This document shows positions 15,110 to 21,795 of a stretch of 44,078 nt of DNA, piece by piece. Both the position numbers and the translations under genes were made by a program. Where the stretch lies: assembly GCF_004348425.1 (NCBI RefSeq), contig NZ_SMKK01000052.1, positions 1 through 44,078 of the forward strand, written 5' to 3'. Each line of letters opens with the position of its first letter. Positions within the stretch are counted from its first letter, which is position 1. The DNA comes from Actinomadura sp. 7K507 (GTDB taxonomy: Bacteria > Actinomycetota > Actinomycetes > Streptosporangiales > Streptosporangiaceae). The notes under the pieces are model-generated. The model had not been told where the DNA came from, ran no database searches, and was given only the letters and a program-made list of their open reading frames with translations.

Positions 15110-16273
15110 GTGATCGAGCCACTGGTCCACCGCATGCGGGGATTCGGTGAGACGGTCTTCGCTGAGATGTCCGCGTTGGCCGCTCGTACCGGATCCATCA
15201 ATCTAGGCCAGGGATTTCCCGATACCGGTCCCGCGGAGGCCGTCCTCGACGCGGCGGTGGAGGCCATCCGGTCCGGGGACAACCAGTACCCTCCCGGTCC
15301 GGGGCTGCCGGAACTGCGGGAGGCGGTGGCGGCGCAGCGGCTCGGGCGGTACGGGCTGCCGTACGACCCGGCGACCGAGGTCTTCGTGACCGTGGGCGCC
15401 ACCGAGGGCATCGCGGCGTCGGTGCTGGCGCTGGCCGGGCCGGGCGACGAGGTCATCGTCTTCGAGCCGTACTACGACTCCTACGCGGCCGTGATCGCGC
15501 TCGCCGGAGCCGTCCGCCGGCCCGTCATGCTCCGCCCGGCGGAGGGCCGCTTCACCTTCGACCCCGACGAGCTGCGCGCCGCCGTCGGCCCCCGCACCCG
15601 GGCGATCCTGGTGAACTCGCCGCACAACCCGGCCGGCACCGTGTTCACGCGCGCCGAGCTGGAGGCCATCGCGGACGTCTGCCGCGACCGCGACCTGGTC
15701 GCGATCACCGACGAGGTCTACGAGTACCTGACGTTCGACGAGACCGAGCACATCCCCCTGGCCACGCTCGACGGCATGCGCGAGCGGACGGTGTCGGTGT
15801 CGTCCGCGGGCAAGTCGTTCTCGGTCACCGGATGGAAGACCGGCTGGGTGACGGCGCCCGCTCCCTACATACGGGCCGTCCAGACGGTGAAGCAGTTCCT
15901 CACCTACGCGGTCAACGCCCCCTACCAGCGGGCCGCCGCGTACGCGCTGGCCAACGAGCTCCCCTGGGTGGAGGAACTGCGCAAGTCCCTCCAGGCCAAA
16001 CGGGACCGCCTCATCAGCGGCCTGGAGGCCGCCGGGTTCACCACGTACCGTCCGCAGGGCACCTACTTCGTGCAGGCCGACATCCGGCCGCTCGGATTCA
16101 CCGACGGCATCGAGCTGACCCGTGCACTGCCGGAGCAGGCGGGCGTCGTCGCGATCCCGACGCAGGTCTTCTACGACCACGCCGAAGCGGGCGCGCACTT
16201 CGTCCGCTTCGCGTTCTGCAAGAAGGACGAGGTCATCGACGAGGCCGTCGAACGCTTGTCCCGCCTCCGCTGA
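15110..16273 (+). CDS. PLP-dependent aminotransferase, DapC-like
   Basis: The 387-residue protein is a fold-type I class I/II aminotransferase. The start of the fold shows INLGQGFPDTGP (30-41) and the substrate loop NQYPPGPG (58-65). Cofactor residues are N173 in SPHNPAG, D201 and Y204 in ITDEVYEYL, and Schiff-base K235 in SSAGKSFSVTGW. It closely resembles actinobacterial proteins named N-succinyldiaminopimelate aminotransferase (DapC, for example M. tuberculosis Rv0858c) and the related kynurenine/methionine aminotransferases, so a role in lysine/diaminopimelate synthesis is likely but the donor and acceptor are not proven. It appears monocistronic, leaderless from GTG, and ends before a hairpin. 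Confidence 0.9.
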   Translation: MIEPLVHRMRGFGETVFAEMSALAARTGSINLGQGFPDTGPAEAVLDAAVEAIRSGDNQYPPGPGLPELREAVAAQRLGRYGLPYDPATEVFVTVGATEGIAASVLALAGPGDEVIVFEPYYDSYAAVIALAGAVRRPVMLRPAEGRFTFDPDELRAAVGPRTRAILVNSPHNPAGTVFTRAELEAIADVCRDRDLVAITDEVYEYLTFDETEHIPLATLDGMRERTVSVSSAGKSFSVTGWKTGWVTAPAPYIRAVQTVKQFLTYAVNAPYQRAAAYALANELPWVEELRKSLQAKRDRLISGLEAAGFTTYRPQGTYFVQADIRPLGFTDGIELTRALPEQAGVVAIPTQVFYDHAEAGAHFVRFAFCKKDEVIDEAVERLSRLR

Positions 16274-16279
16274 TTTCTC

Positions 16280-16302
16280 CGGCACCGCTGTAAACGGAGC
16301 CG
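16280..16302 (+). terminator. Hairpin after the aminotransferase gene
   Basis: CGGCACCG (16280-16287) and CGGAGCCG (16295-16302) pair with one mismatch around a 7-nt loop, 6 bp after the stop codon. Confidence 0.45.
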
Positions 16303-16303
16303 C

Positions 16304-16342
16304 CCCGACGGGATTACCTCACGACAACCGATCCCGACGGGA
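16304..16342 (+). repeat. Duplicated CCCGACGGGA in the sigma factor leader
   Basis: CCCGACGGGA occurs at 16304-16313 and 16333-16342, 29 nt apart. Each copy is itself near-palindromic (CCCG-A-CGGG). The second overlaps the Shine-Dalgarno GGGAGGG (16339-16345). They may be a regulator site; no consensus -10/-35 is clear between them. Confidence 0.35.
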
Positions 16343-16350
16343 GGGTCTCC

Positions 16351-16902
16351 GTGGATGATCCCGAAACACGGTTCACGCGGCTCTACGACGAGAACCACCG
16401 GCGTGTCCTGGCGTACGCCCTCACCCACGCCGAGCCGCACACCGCCGAGGACGTCGCGGGTGAGACGTTCCTGATCGCCTGGCGGCGACTGGACGACATC
16501 CGTGACCCGGCCTTGCCGTGGCTGCTCGGCGTGGCCCGCAACCTCCTGCACAAGCAGCGCGACCGAGGCCGGCGCGGCCGAGTGCTCGCCGACCGGATCA
16601 AGGCGCTGGCCGGGCCGTCCGACCTCGCCGCGTGGGACGCCGCCGAGCACGTCGTGGCCCGGGAGACCGCCCTGGAGGCGATCGCCGCGCTGCCCGAGCG
16701 GGACCTTGAGGTCCTCACGCTCGTCAACTGGCACGGACTGGACCCCCGTCAGGCCGCGAAGGTCGTGGGCTGCTCCGTCCCGGCGTTCGCCGTCCGGCTG
16801 CACCGGGCCCGCAAGCGGCTCGCCCGCGCCCTGGACAGTCCCGGGGCCGCACCGGAACATCCCGTCCGCGCCGCCCCGATCGCGCGGGAGGCGGCCCGAT
16901 GA
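16351..16902 (+). CDS. ECF-type RNA polymerase sigma factor
   Basis: The 183-residue protein has sigma region 2 (about residues 7-75: FTRLYDENHRRVLAYAL, then AEDVAGETFLIAWRRLDD for core and -10 recognition) and region 4 (about 108-160: ALEAIAALPERDLEVLTLV, followed by the DPRQAAKVVGCSVPAFAVRLHRARKRL helix-turn-helix). No SnoaL-like tail is present. The GTG start has GGGAGGG 5 nt upstream. The stop overlaps the start of a membrane protein of the CU044_5270 family, the usual partner of this sigma group and a probable anti-sigma factor. The DALP-type linker 'RDPALPWLLGVARNLL' is typical of ECF factors. The regulon is unknown. Confidence 0.92.
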   Translation: MDDPETRFTRLYDENHRRVLAYALTHAEPHTAEDVAGETFLIAWRRLDDIRDPALPWLLGVARNLLHKQRDRGRRGRVLADRIKALAGPSDLAAWDAAEHVVARETALEAIAALPERDLEVLTLVNWHGLDPRQAAKVVGCSVPAFAVRLHRARKRLARALDSPGAAPEHPVRAAPIAREAAR

Positions 16903-17978
16903 TCTCAGGAGAGAAGATGAAGGACCCCGACACGATCGTCCGCGCGCTCAGGCCCGCCGCACTGGACGAACTTGCCGACGACGCGCACGCCGGGCGCCGC
17001 GACGCCGACCTGGCGAGGGCGATGAACGCCGCCGCCGGGCGGCGGCCGCGACCGCGGCCACGCCGGGTGGGGCTGCTGGTCGCCGGGGTGGCGGCGGCTG
17101 CCTGCGCCGCGGCGGGCCTCGCCGTGGTGTCCGGCGGGGACGGCGCGGCGCCCGGCGGAACGACGACGGCGCGGGGGCCCGTCGATGCCCGCACGTTCCT
17201 GCTGGCCAGCGCGAAGACGGCCGAGCGGTCCCCGGCCAAGGTCGGCCGCTACTGGTACAACAAGATCCTGACGCAGGAGGTCACCGACTGGAAGTCCGCG
17301 GAGCTCAGCGGGAACAACCGCGCGGAGAAGGTCCCGTACATGTTCCGGCTGTCGAGAGGCGAGGAGAGCTGGCACGCGCGCGCCCCCGACGCCCCCTCCC
17401 GGACGATCACCGGAATCGACGCCCGAGTCACCTTCCCCACCAAGGAGGATGAGGCGGCCTGGAGGCGCGCCGGCTCGGAGCCGCTGGTCCCTCCGGGGAT
17501 GCGCGAGCCCACCGTGAATAACTACGACATGCCGTTCCACTACGGGATCGGCAACGGCCGGATAACGATGCCGGAGCTGCGGAAGCTCCCGGTGGATGCG
17601 AAACGCCTGAAGGCGGAGCTGCGCCGCAGGCACACGGCGGACGCCCGCGAGATCGGGGAAGAGTTCAGCGGCAACTTCACCGAGTACGTCTTCTCCACCG
17701 CCTCCGATCTCCTGGCCGGGCCGCTCACACCCGGCACGAAGGCGGCGATGTACCGCATGTTGGCGGACCTGCCCGGGGTGAAGTCCGAGGGCAGGGTCAC
17801 CGACCCGCTCGGCCGACCCGGCGTGGCGGTGTCGATGGACGGCTCGAACCTCGATGGCGACTACCACTCCACGCTGATCGTCGACCCGCGCACGGCCGAG
17901 GTGCTGGTGTACGAGGGGGGCTTCACCTATGTGCACCAGGAGATGGGCTGGGTGAACGAACTGGGCGCCCGTCCCTAG
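16899..17978 (+). CDS. CU044_5270 family protein, putative anti-sigma partner
   Basis: The 359-residue protein has an N-terminal cytosolic stretch of about 55 residues that could bind the sigma factor, one transmembrane helix (about 57-77, VGLLVAGVAAAACAAAGLAV), and a large extracytoplasmic domain of about 280 residues with the YWYNKI and YEGGFTY-type motifs of the CU044_5270 family. No HxxxCxxC zinc anti-sigma motif is present. The ATG at 16899 overlaps the sigma stop and has GGGAGG upstream; an ATG at 16917 has its own AGGAGAG 3 nt upstream and may be the real start. The anti-sigma role is inferred from gene pairing. Confidence 0.8.
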   Translation: MISGEKMKDPDTIVRALRPAALDELADDAHAGRRDADLARAMNAAAGRRPRPRPRRVGLLVAGVAAAACAAAGLAVVSGGDGAAPGGTTTARGPVDARTFLLASAKTAERSPAKVGRYWYNKILTQEVTDWKSAELSGNNRAEKVPYMFRLSRGEESWHARAPDAPSRTITGIDARVTFPTKEDEAAWRRAGSEPLVPPGMREPTVNNYDMPFHYGIGNGRITMPELRKLPVDAKRLKAELRRRHTADAREIGEEFSGNFTEYVFSTASDLLAGPLTPGTKAAMYRMLADLPGVKSEGRVTDPLGRPGVAVSMDGSNLDGDYHSTLIVDPRTAEVLVYEGGFTYVHQEMGWVNELGARP

Positions 17979-17990
17979 AAAATGCCGAAG

Positions 17991-18032
17991 AAGCGGCGCT
18001 CGTTGGGCGAATTTCGCCCGTGAGCGCCGCTT
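17991..18032. terminator. Long terminator hairpin
   Basis: AAGCGGCGCTC (17991-18001) pairs perfectly with GAGCGCCGCTT (18022-18032); inside it GGGCGA and TCGCCC pair again around ATT. It lies 12 bp after the upstream gene. Its right arm overlaps the -35 region of the carbamate kinase promoter. Confidence 0.8.
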
Positions 18033-18042
18033 TCCGTGCGGC

Positions 18043-18048
18043 TAGCGT
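18043..18048 (+). promoter_or_regulatory. -10 box, leaderless carbamate kinase transcript
   Basis: TAGCGT ends 7 nt before the GTG at 18056, the standard spacing for a leaderless transcript. Confidence 0.55.
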
Positions 18049-18055
18049 TCGCCCC

Positions 18056-19036
18056 GTGACCTCGAACGGCGGTGTCGGCGGGAAAGACGGGGAAGCGCTC
18101 GGCGGTGAGCGGATCCTGATCGCGCTCGGCGGCAACGCCATGACCGCGCCGGACGGCAGCGCCACGCCGCAGGCCCAGGCGGCGGCGATCGAGCGCGCGA
18201 TGGGGCCGGTGGCCGAGCTGGTCGCCGCGGGCGCGCGGGTCGCGCTCACCCACGGCAACGGCCCCCAGGTCGGCAATCTGCTGATCAAGAACCAGCTCGC
18301 GGCGGGCGTGGTGCCGCCCGTCCCGCTGGACTGGTGCGGGGCCCAGACCCAGGCCACCGTCGGCGTGATGATCATGAACGCGCTGGAGCGGGCCCTGGCC
18401 GCCCGGGACGCCGCGCGACCGGTCGCCACCGTCGTGACGCGCACGCTCGTGGACGCGTCCGACCCCGGATTCGCCGACCCCGCCAAGCCCATCGGCCGAT
18501 ACTTCCCGGAGGAGGACGCGCGCCGGGCCATGGAGCACGGCGAGGTGTGGCGGCGGTTCGGGGAGCGGGGCTGGCGCCGCGTCGTCGCCTCGCCGGAACC
18601 GCTCGGCATCCTGGACGCGGGCGCGGCGGCGGCGCTGCTGGACGCCGGGTACGTCGTGGTCGCGGCGGGCGGCGGCGGGACCCCCGTCGCCCGCGTGGAC
18701 GGGGCCCTGCGCGGCGTCGAGGCCGTCGTCGACAAGGACCTGGCGGCGCAGCTGCTGGCCCGCCGCCTGGACGCGACCACCCTGGTGATCGCGACCGACG
18801 TGGAGAACGCGATGACCGGCTACGGGACCCCGCGGGAACGTCCCCTGCACCGCACGACGGCCGCCGAGCTGGGCGAGCTGGCCGCCGCCGGGCACTTCGC
18901 CGGCGGCAGCATGGGCCCGAAGGTGGAGGCGGTGCGCCGCTTCGTCGCCGTCGGCGGGCGGCGCGCGGCCATCACGTCGCTGGCGAGGCTCGGCGACGCG
19001 GCGCACGGCACGGCCGGAACGGTCGTCGAGGCCTGA
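18056..19036 (+). CDS. arcC: Carbamate kinase
   Basis: The 326-residue protein is an amino acid kinase family member that reversibly transfers phosphate between carbamoyl phosphate and ADP, giving ATP, CO2 and NH3. Motifs present are IALGGNAM (residues 22-29), [12 protein letters not shown] (65-76), the AAGGGGTPV nucleotide loop (about 203-211) and [11 protein letters not shown]. The GTG at 18056 is chosen because a -10 box sits 7 nt before it; a GTG at 18020 would add 12 residues but lies in the terminator arm. No arginine deiminase or ornithine carbamoyltransferase is adjacent. Instead, a cyanuric acid amidohydrolase-like gene follows after 44 bp, suggesting carbamate comes from cyclic amide breakdown. 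Confidence 0.9.
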   Translation: MTSNGGVGGKDGEALGGERILIALGGNAMTAPDGSATPQAQAAAIERAMGPVAELVAAGARVALTHGNGPQVGNLLIKNQLAAGVVPPVPLDWCGAQTQATVGVMIMNALERALAARDAARPVATVVTRTLVDASDPGFADPAKPIGRYFPEEDARRAMEHGEVWRRFGERGWRRVVASPEPLGILDAGAAAALLDAGYVVVAAGGGGTPVARVDGALRGVEAVVDKDLAAQLLARRLDATTLVIATDVENAMTGYGTPRERPLHRTTAAELGELAAAGHFAGGSMGPKVEAVRRFVAVGGRRAAITSLARLGDAAHGTAGTVVEA

Positions 19037-19080
19037 CCCGGGGTAGAGAACGATCACCAGAGCAGCTGAGGAGCGATGAC

Positions 19081-20187
19081 GTGCCCGATCCGATCGAAGT
19101 CCGCAAGATCCCCATCGAGAGCGTGACCGACGCGTCCGGGCTGGCCGGGCTGATCGACGACGGCGTTCTGGACGCCGACCGGGTGCTCGCCGTCGTCGGC
19201 AAGACCGAGGGCAACGGCGGCGTCAACGACTACACGCGGCTGCTGGCCGACCGCGCGTTCCGCGAGGTGCTGATCGGCAGGGGGACCCGCCCGGCGGACG
19301 AGGTGGCCCGCGTCCCGCTGGTGTGGTCGGGCGGCACCGACGGCGTCCTGTCCCCGCACGCCACCGTCTTCGCCACCGTCGACCCGGCGACGGCGCCGAG
19401 GTCGGACGAGCCGCGCCTGTCGGTCGGCGTCGCGATGAGCGAGACCATCCTGCCCGAGGACATCGGCCGGCCCGCGATGGTCGGGACGGTCGCCGCCGGG
19501 GTGCGCGAGGCGATGAAGACCGCCGGGATCGACGACCCGGCCGACGTCCACTACGTCCAGACCAAGACGCCGCTGCTCACCCTCGACACCATCAACGACG
19601 CCAAGTCCCGCGGCCGCGACGTCGTCACCGAGGACACCCTCAAGTCGATGGACATCTCCAACTCCACGACCGCGCTCGGCATCGCCGTCGCCCTCGGCGA
19701 GATCGAGACGCCCTCCGCGGAGCAGATCCACAAGGACCTGTCGCTGTACTCGTCGGTGGCGTCGTGCTCGTCCGGCGTGGAACTCGACCGCGCCCAGATC
19801 GTCGTCGTGGGGAACGTGCGCGGCATCGGCGGCCGGTACCGCGCGGGGCACGGTGTGATGAACGACGCACTGGACGCCGGCGGCATCTGGGACGCGATCA
19901 GATCGACCGGCCTCGGCCTGCCGGAGCGGCCCCGCACCGGCGACCTCGGCGACCGCCTCGTCAACGTCTTCATCAAGTGCGAGGCCGACCCGAGCGGCTC
20001 GGTCCGGGGGCGCCGCAACATCATGCTGGACGACTCCGACGTGCACTGGCACCGGCAGATCAAGGCCTGCGTCGGCGGCGTCGCGGCCTCGGTCACCGGC
20101 GACCCCGCGGTGTTCGTGTCGGTCGCGGCCGTCCACCAGGGCCCCTCCGGCGGCGGCACCGTCGCGGCCATCGCCGACCTCGGCTGA
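19081..20187 (+). CDS. Ring-opening amidohydrolase (cyanuric acid amidohydrolase/barbiturase family)
   Basis: The 368-residue protein belongs to the small AtzD/TrzD/barbiturase family, which hydrolyses a C-N bond in a six-membered ring. The family's three-fold pseudosymmetry with one Lys and one Ser per repeat is complete: K41 (VVGKTEGNG) and S83 (WSGG); K162 (QTKTPLL) and S230/S231 (CSSGVE); K299 ([10 protein letters not shown]) and S356 (GPSGGG). Length matches AtzD (about 360). The GTG start has GAGGAG 7 nt upstream. It lies 44 bp after carbamate kinase and is probably cotranscribed. Known products are carboxybiuret (then biuret) or ureidomalonate; no biuret or allophanate hydrolase is seen here, so the true substrate is open. 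Confidence 0.9.
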   Translation: MPDPIEVRKIPIESVTDASGLAGLIDDGVLDADRVLAVVGKTEGNGGVNDYTRLLADRAFREVLIGRGTRPADEVARVPLVWSGGTDGVLSPHATVFATVDPATAPRSDEPRLSVGVAMSETILPEDIGRPAMVGTVAAGVREAMKTAGIDDPADVHYVQTKTPLLTLDTINDAKSRGRDVVTEDTLKSMDISNSTTALGIAVALGEIETPSAEQIHKDLSLYSSVASCSSGVELDRAQIVVVGNVRGIGGRYRAGHGVMNDALDAGGIWDAIRSTGLGLPERPRTGDLGDRLVNVFIKCEADPSGSVRGRRNIMLDDSDVHWHRQIKACVGGVAASVTGDPAVFVSVAAVHQGPSGGGTVAAIADLG

Positions 20188-20197
20188 CCGAATCGAT

Positions 20198-20235
20198 GCC
20201 GGACAGTATCCGGATAGTCGCCCACAGTGTCCGGC
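20198..20235. terminator. Inverted repeat after the amidohydrolase gene
   Basis: GCCGGACA (20198-20205) and TGTCCGGC (20228-20235) are perfect inverted repeats with a 22-nt loop that itself contains the palindrome ATCCGGAT (20208-20215). It is either a terminator or an operator of the following gene, whose -10 starts 8 bp later. Confidence 0.5.
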
Positions 20236-20243
20236 GGAGGTTA

Positions 20244-20249
20244 TAGCCT
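20244..20249 (+). promoter_or_regulatory. -10 box, leaderless SseB-like gene
   Basis: TAGCCT (within TTATAGCCT) ends 7 nt before the GTG at 20257. Confidence 0.55.
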
Positions 20250-20256
20250 TCCTGGC

Positions 20257-20952
20257 GTGTCCGGACTGACCATTCCCGAACCGCAGTTCCCGGGGGACGA
20301 CGGCGGGGCCGACCCGCGGCTGTGCGAGGCGCTCACCGGGTACGCGGCGGGCCGCGTCGGCGTCCACGTGGTGCTGCGGCTGCTGCGCGGCTCGCGGCTG
20401 CTCGTGCCCATCGTCGCCGTCCTCACCGAGGAGGAGGAGGTGGGCGCGGGCGAGCTGCGCCGGGAGAAGTCGAGCGACATGGCGCTGCCCACGCTGATCG
20501 GCGACGACGGGAGGCGCGGCGTCCTCGGCTTCACCTGCACCGAGACGATGAAGGCGTGGCGCGCCGACGCCCGCCCCGTCGCGGTCCGCGCCGAGGAGGC
20601 GTGCCGCGCCGCCCTCGACGAGGGCGCGCACGCCCTGGTCGTGGACGTGGCGGGCCCGGTCCCGTTCGCCGTGGACGGCCTGCGCCTGCACCTGCTCGCC
20701 GAGGGCCGCCCCGTCCCGCCCCCGCACGAGGACCCCGACGTCCTCGCCGCCGTCGAGGCCGCGTTCGGATCCGACCAGTCCGTCACCGGGGTGCGCGTCA
20801 CCGAGGGCACGTCCGCCGAGGTGGCCGTCCGGTTCGCCGTCGTCCCCGGCCATGACGAGCGCCGCACCGTGCAGCGCGTCTCCGACCGCCTCGCCGAACT
20901 GCTCCGCGGCCGCATCGTCGGCGGCGTCGAACTGAACGTCGTCCGCCGGTAG
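20257..20952 (+). CDS. SseB family protein
   Basis: The 231-residue protein matches the SseB-like domain proteins found across actinobacteria. The N-terminal domain includes LVPIVAVLTEEEE and KSSDMALPTLIGDDGRRGVLGFT, the latter being the family's most conserved block, followed by a DVAGPVPFAVDG segment. The last ~70 residues form the C-terminal SseB_C-like region. No signal or membrane segment is visible. SseB was named from a type III secretion chaperone of Salmonella, but the actinobacterial proteins have no demonstrated secretion role. GTG at 20257 is chosen from the leaderless -10 spacing; an in-frame upstream GTG at 20227 lies in the inverted repeat. It appears to be transcribed alone. 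Confidence 0.85.
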   Translation: MSGLTIPEPQFPGDDGGADPRLCEALTGYAAGRVGVHVVLRLLRGSRLLVPIVAVLTEEEEVGAGELRREKSSDMALPTLIGDDGRRGVLGFTCTETMKAWRADARPVAVRAEEACRAALDEGAHALVVDVAGPVPFAVDGLRLHLLAEGRPVPPPHEDPDVLAAVEAAFGSDQSVTGVRVTEGTSAEVAVRFAVVPGHDERRTVQRVSDRLAELLRGRIVGGVELNVVRR

Positions 20953-20993
20953 CCGTGCCGGTAAACCGTTCGCGTCCGGCCCGCCGCCGGGGG

Positions 20994-20999
20994 CAGGGT
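20994..20999 (+). promoter_or_regulatory. -10 box, leaderless PhyH-type gene
   Basis: CAGGGT ends 7 nt before the ATG at 21007; the first base deviates from the TANNNT consensus. Confidence 0.4.
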
Positions 21000-21006
21000 G
21001 GATGGC

Positions 21007-21756
21007 ATGACCGACGTTGACGCATTCATCGCCGACGGGCTCGTCAGGGTGGAGGGGGCGTTCTCCCGGGAGCTGGCGGCCGAGTGCCGCGAGATCCTCT
21101 GGCGCGACACCGGCTGCGACCCCGGCGACCGCTCGACCTGGACGCAGCCCGTCGTCAGGCTCGGCGACTACGCGCAGGAGCCGTTCCGGGCGGCCGTCAA
21201 CACCCCGCGCCTGCACGCGGCCTTCGACGCGGTCGTCGGTGCCGGCACCTGGCAGCCGCGCGGCAGCCTCGGCTCGGTCCCGGTGCGGTTCCCCAGCGAG
21301 GACGAGCCCGGCGACGACGGCTGGCACATCGACGCGAGCTTCCCCGGCGACGACCCTTCCGACTTCATGGCCTACCGGGTGAACGCGGCGTCGAAGGGAC
21401 GCGCGCTGCTGATGCTGTTCCTGTTCTCCGACGTGGGTGAGGACGACGCGCCCACCCGGGTCCGGGCGGGATCGCATCTGGACGTCCCGCCGATCCTGGA
21501 ACCGGCGGGCGACGAGGGCCTCGCCTTCATGGACATCGCGGGCAAGGCGGCCACCGCGTCCGAGCACCGCCCGGTCACATTCGCGACCGGCAGGGCCGGG
21601 GACGTCTACCTTTGCCACCCCTTCCTCGTGCACGCCGCGCAGCCGCATCACGGCACCGAGCCGCGCTTCATGGCGCAGCCGCCGCTGCTGCCATCGGGCC
21701 CGCTCCCCGAATCGTCCCCGGTGCGGATCGCGATCGAGCGAGGTCTCTGGCGCTGA
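21007..21756 (+). CDS. Phytanoyl-CoA dioxygenase (PhyH) family Fe(II)/2-oxoglutarate oxygenase
   Basis: The 249-residue protein carries the iron-binding facial triad H107-x-D109 in GWHIDASFPG and a distal His, H209, in the CHPFLVHAAQPH block, with R220 as a likely 2-oxoglutarate ligand. The N-terminal DAFIADGLVRVEGAFS opening is typical of PhyH proteins. Such enzymes hydroxylate an unactivated carbon using O2 and 2-oxoglutarate. Bacterial members act on diverse small molecules including ectoine and natural products, so the substrate here is not predictable. It stands between the SseB-like gene and glyRS with its own leaderless-type promoter. Confidence 0.85.
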   Translation: MTDVDAFIADGLVRVEGAFSRELAAECREILWRDTGCDPGDRSTWTQPVVRLGDYAQEPFRAAVNTPRLHAAFDAVVGAGTWQPRGSLGSVPVRFPSEDEPGDDGWHIDASFPGDDPSDFMAYRVNAASKGRALLMLFLFSDVGEDDAPTRVRAGSHLDVPPILEPAGDEGLAFMDIAGKAATASEHRPVTFATGRAGDVYLCHPFLVHAAQPHHGTEPRFMAQPPLLPSGPLPESSPVRIAIERGLWR

Positions 21757-21761
21757 GCTTC

Positions 21762-21767
21762 TAAGCT
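21762..21767 (+). promoter_or_regulatory. -10 box of the glycyl-tRNA synthetase gene
   Basis: TAAGCT lies 28 nt before the GTG start, predicting a leader of only about 20 nt with GGAG. This is too short for a T-box riboswitch. Confidence 0.45.
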
Positions 21768-21795
21768 TGGTCGATCCCGTCACCTTGGAGATTCC

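Noticed and set aside
21757..21795. T-box riboswitch upstream of glycyl-tRNA synthetase
   Set aside because: Only 39 bp separate the stop of the PhyH gene from the start, and the predicted leader is about 20 nt, far too short for a T-box.
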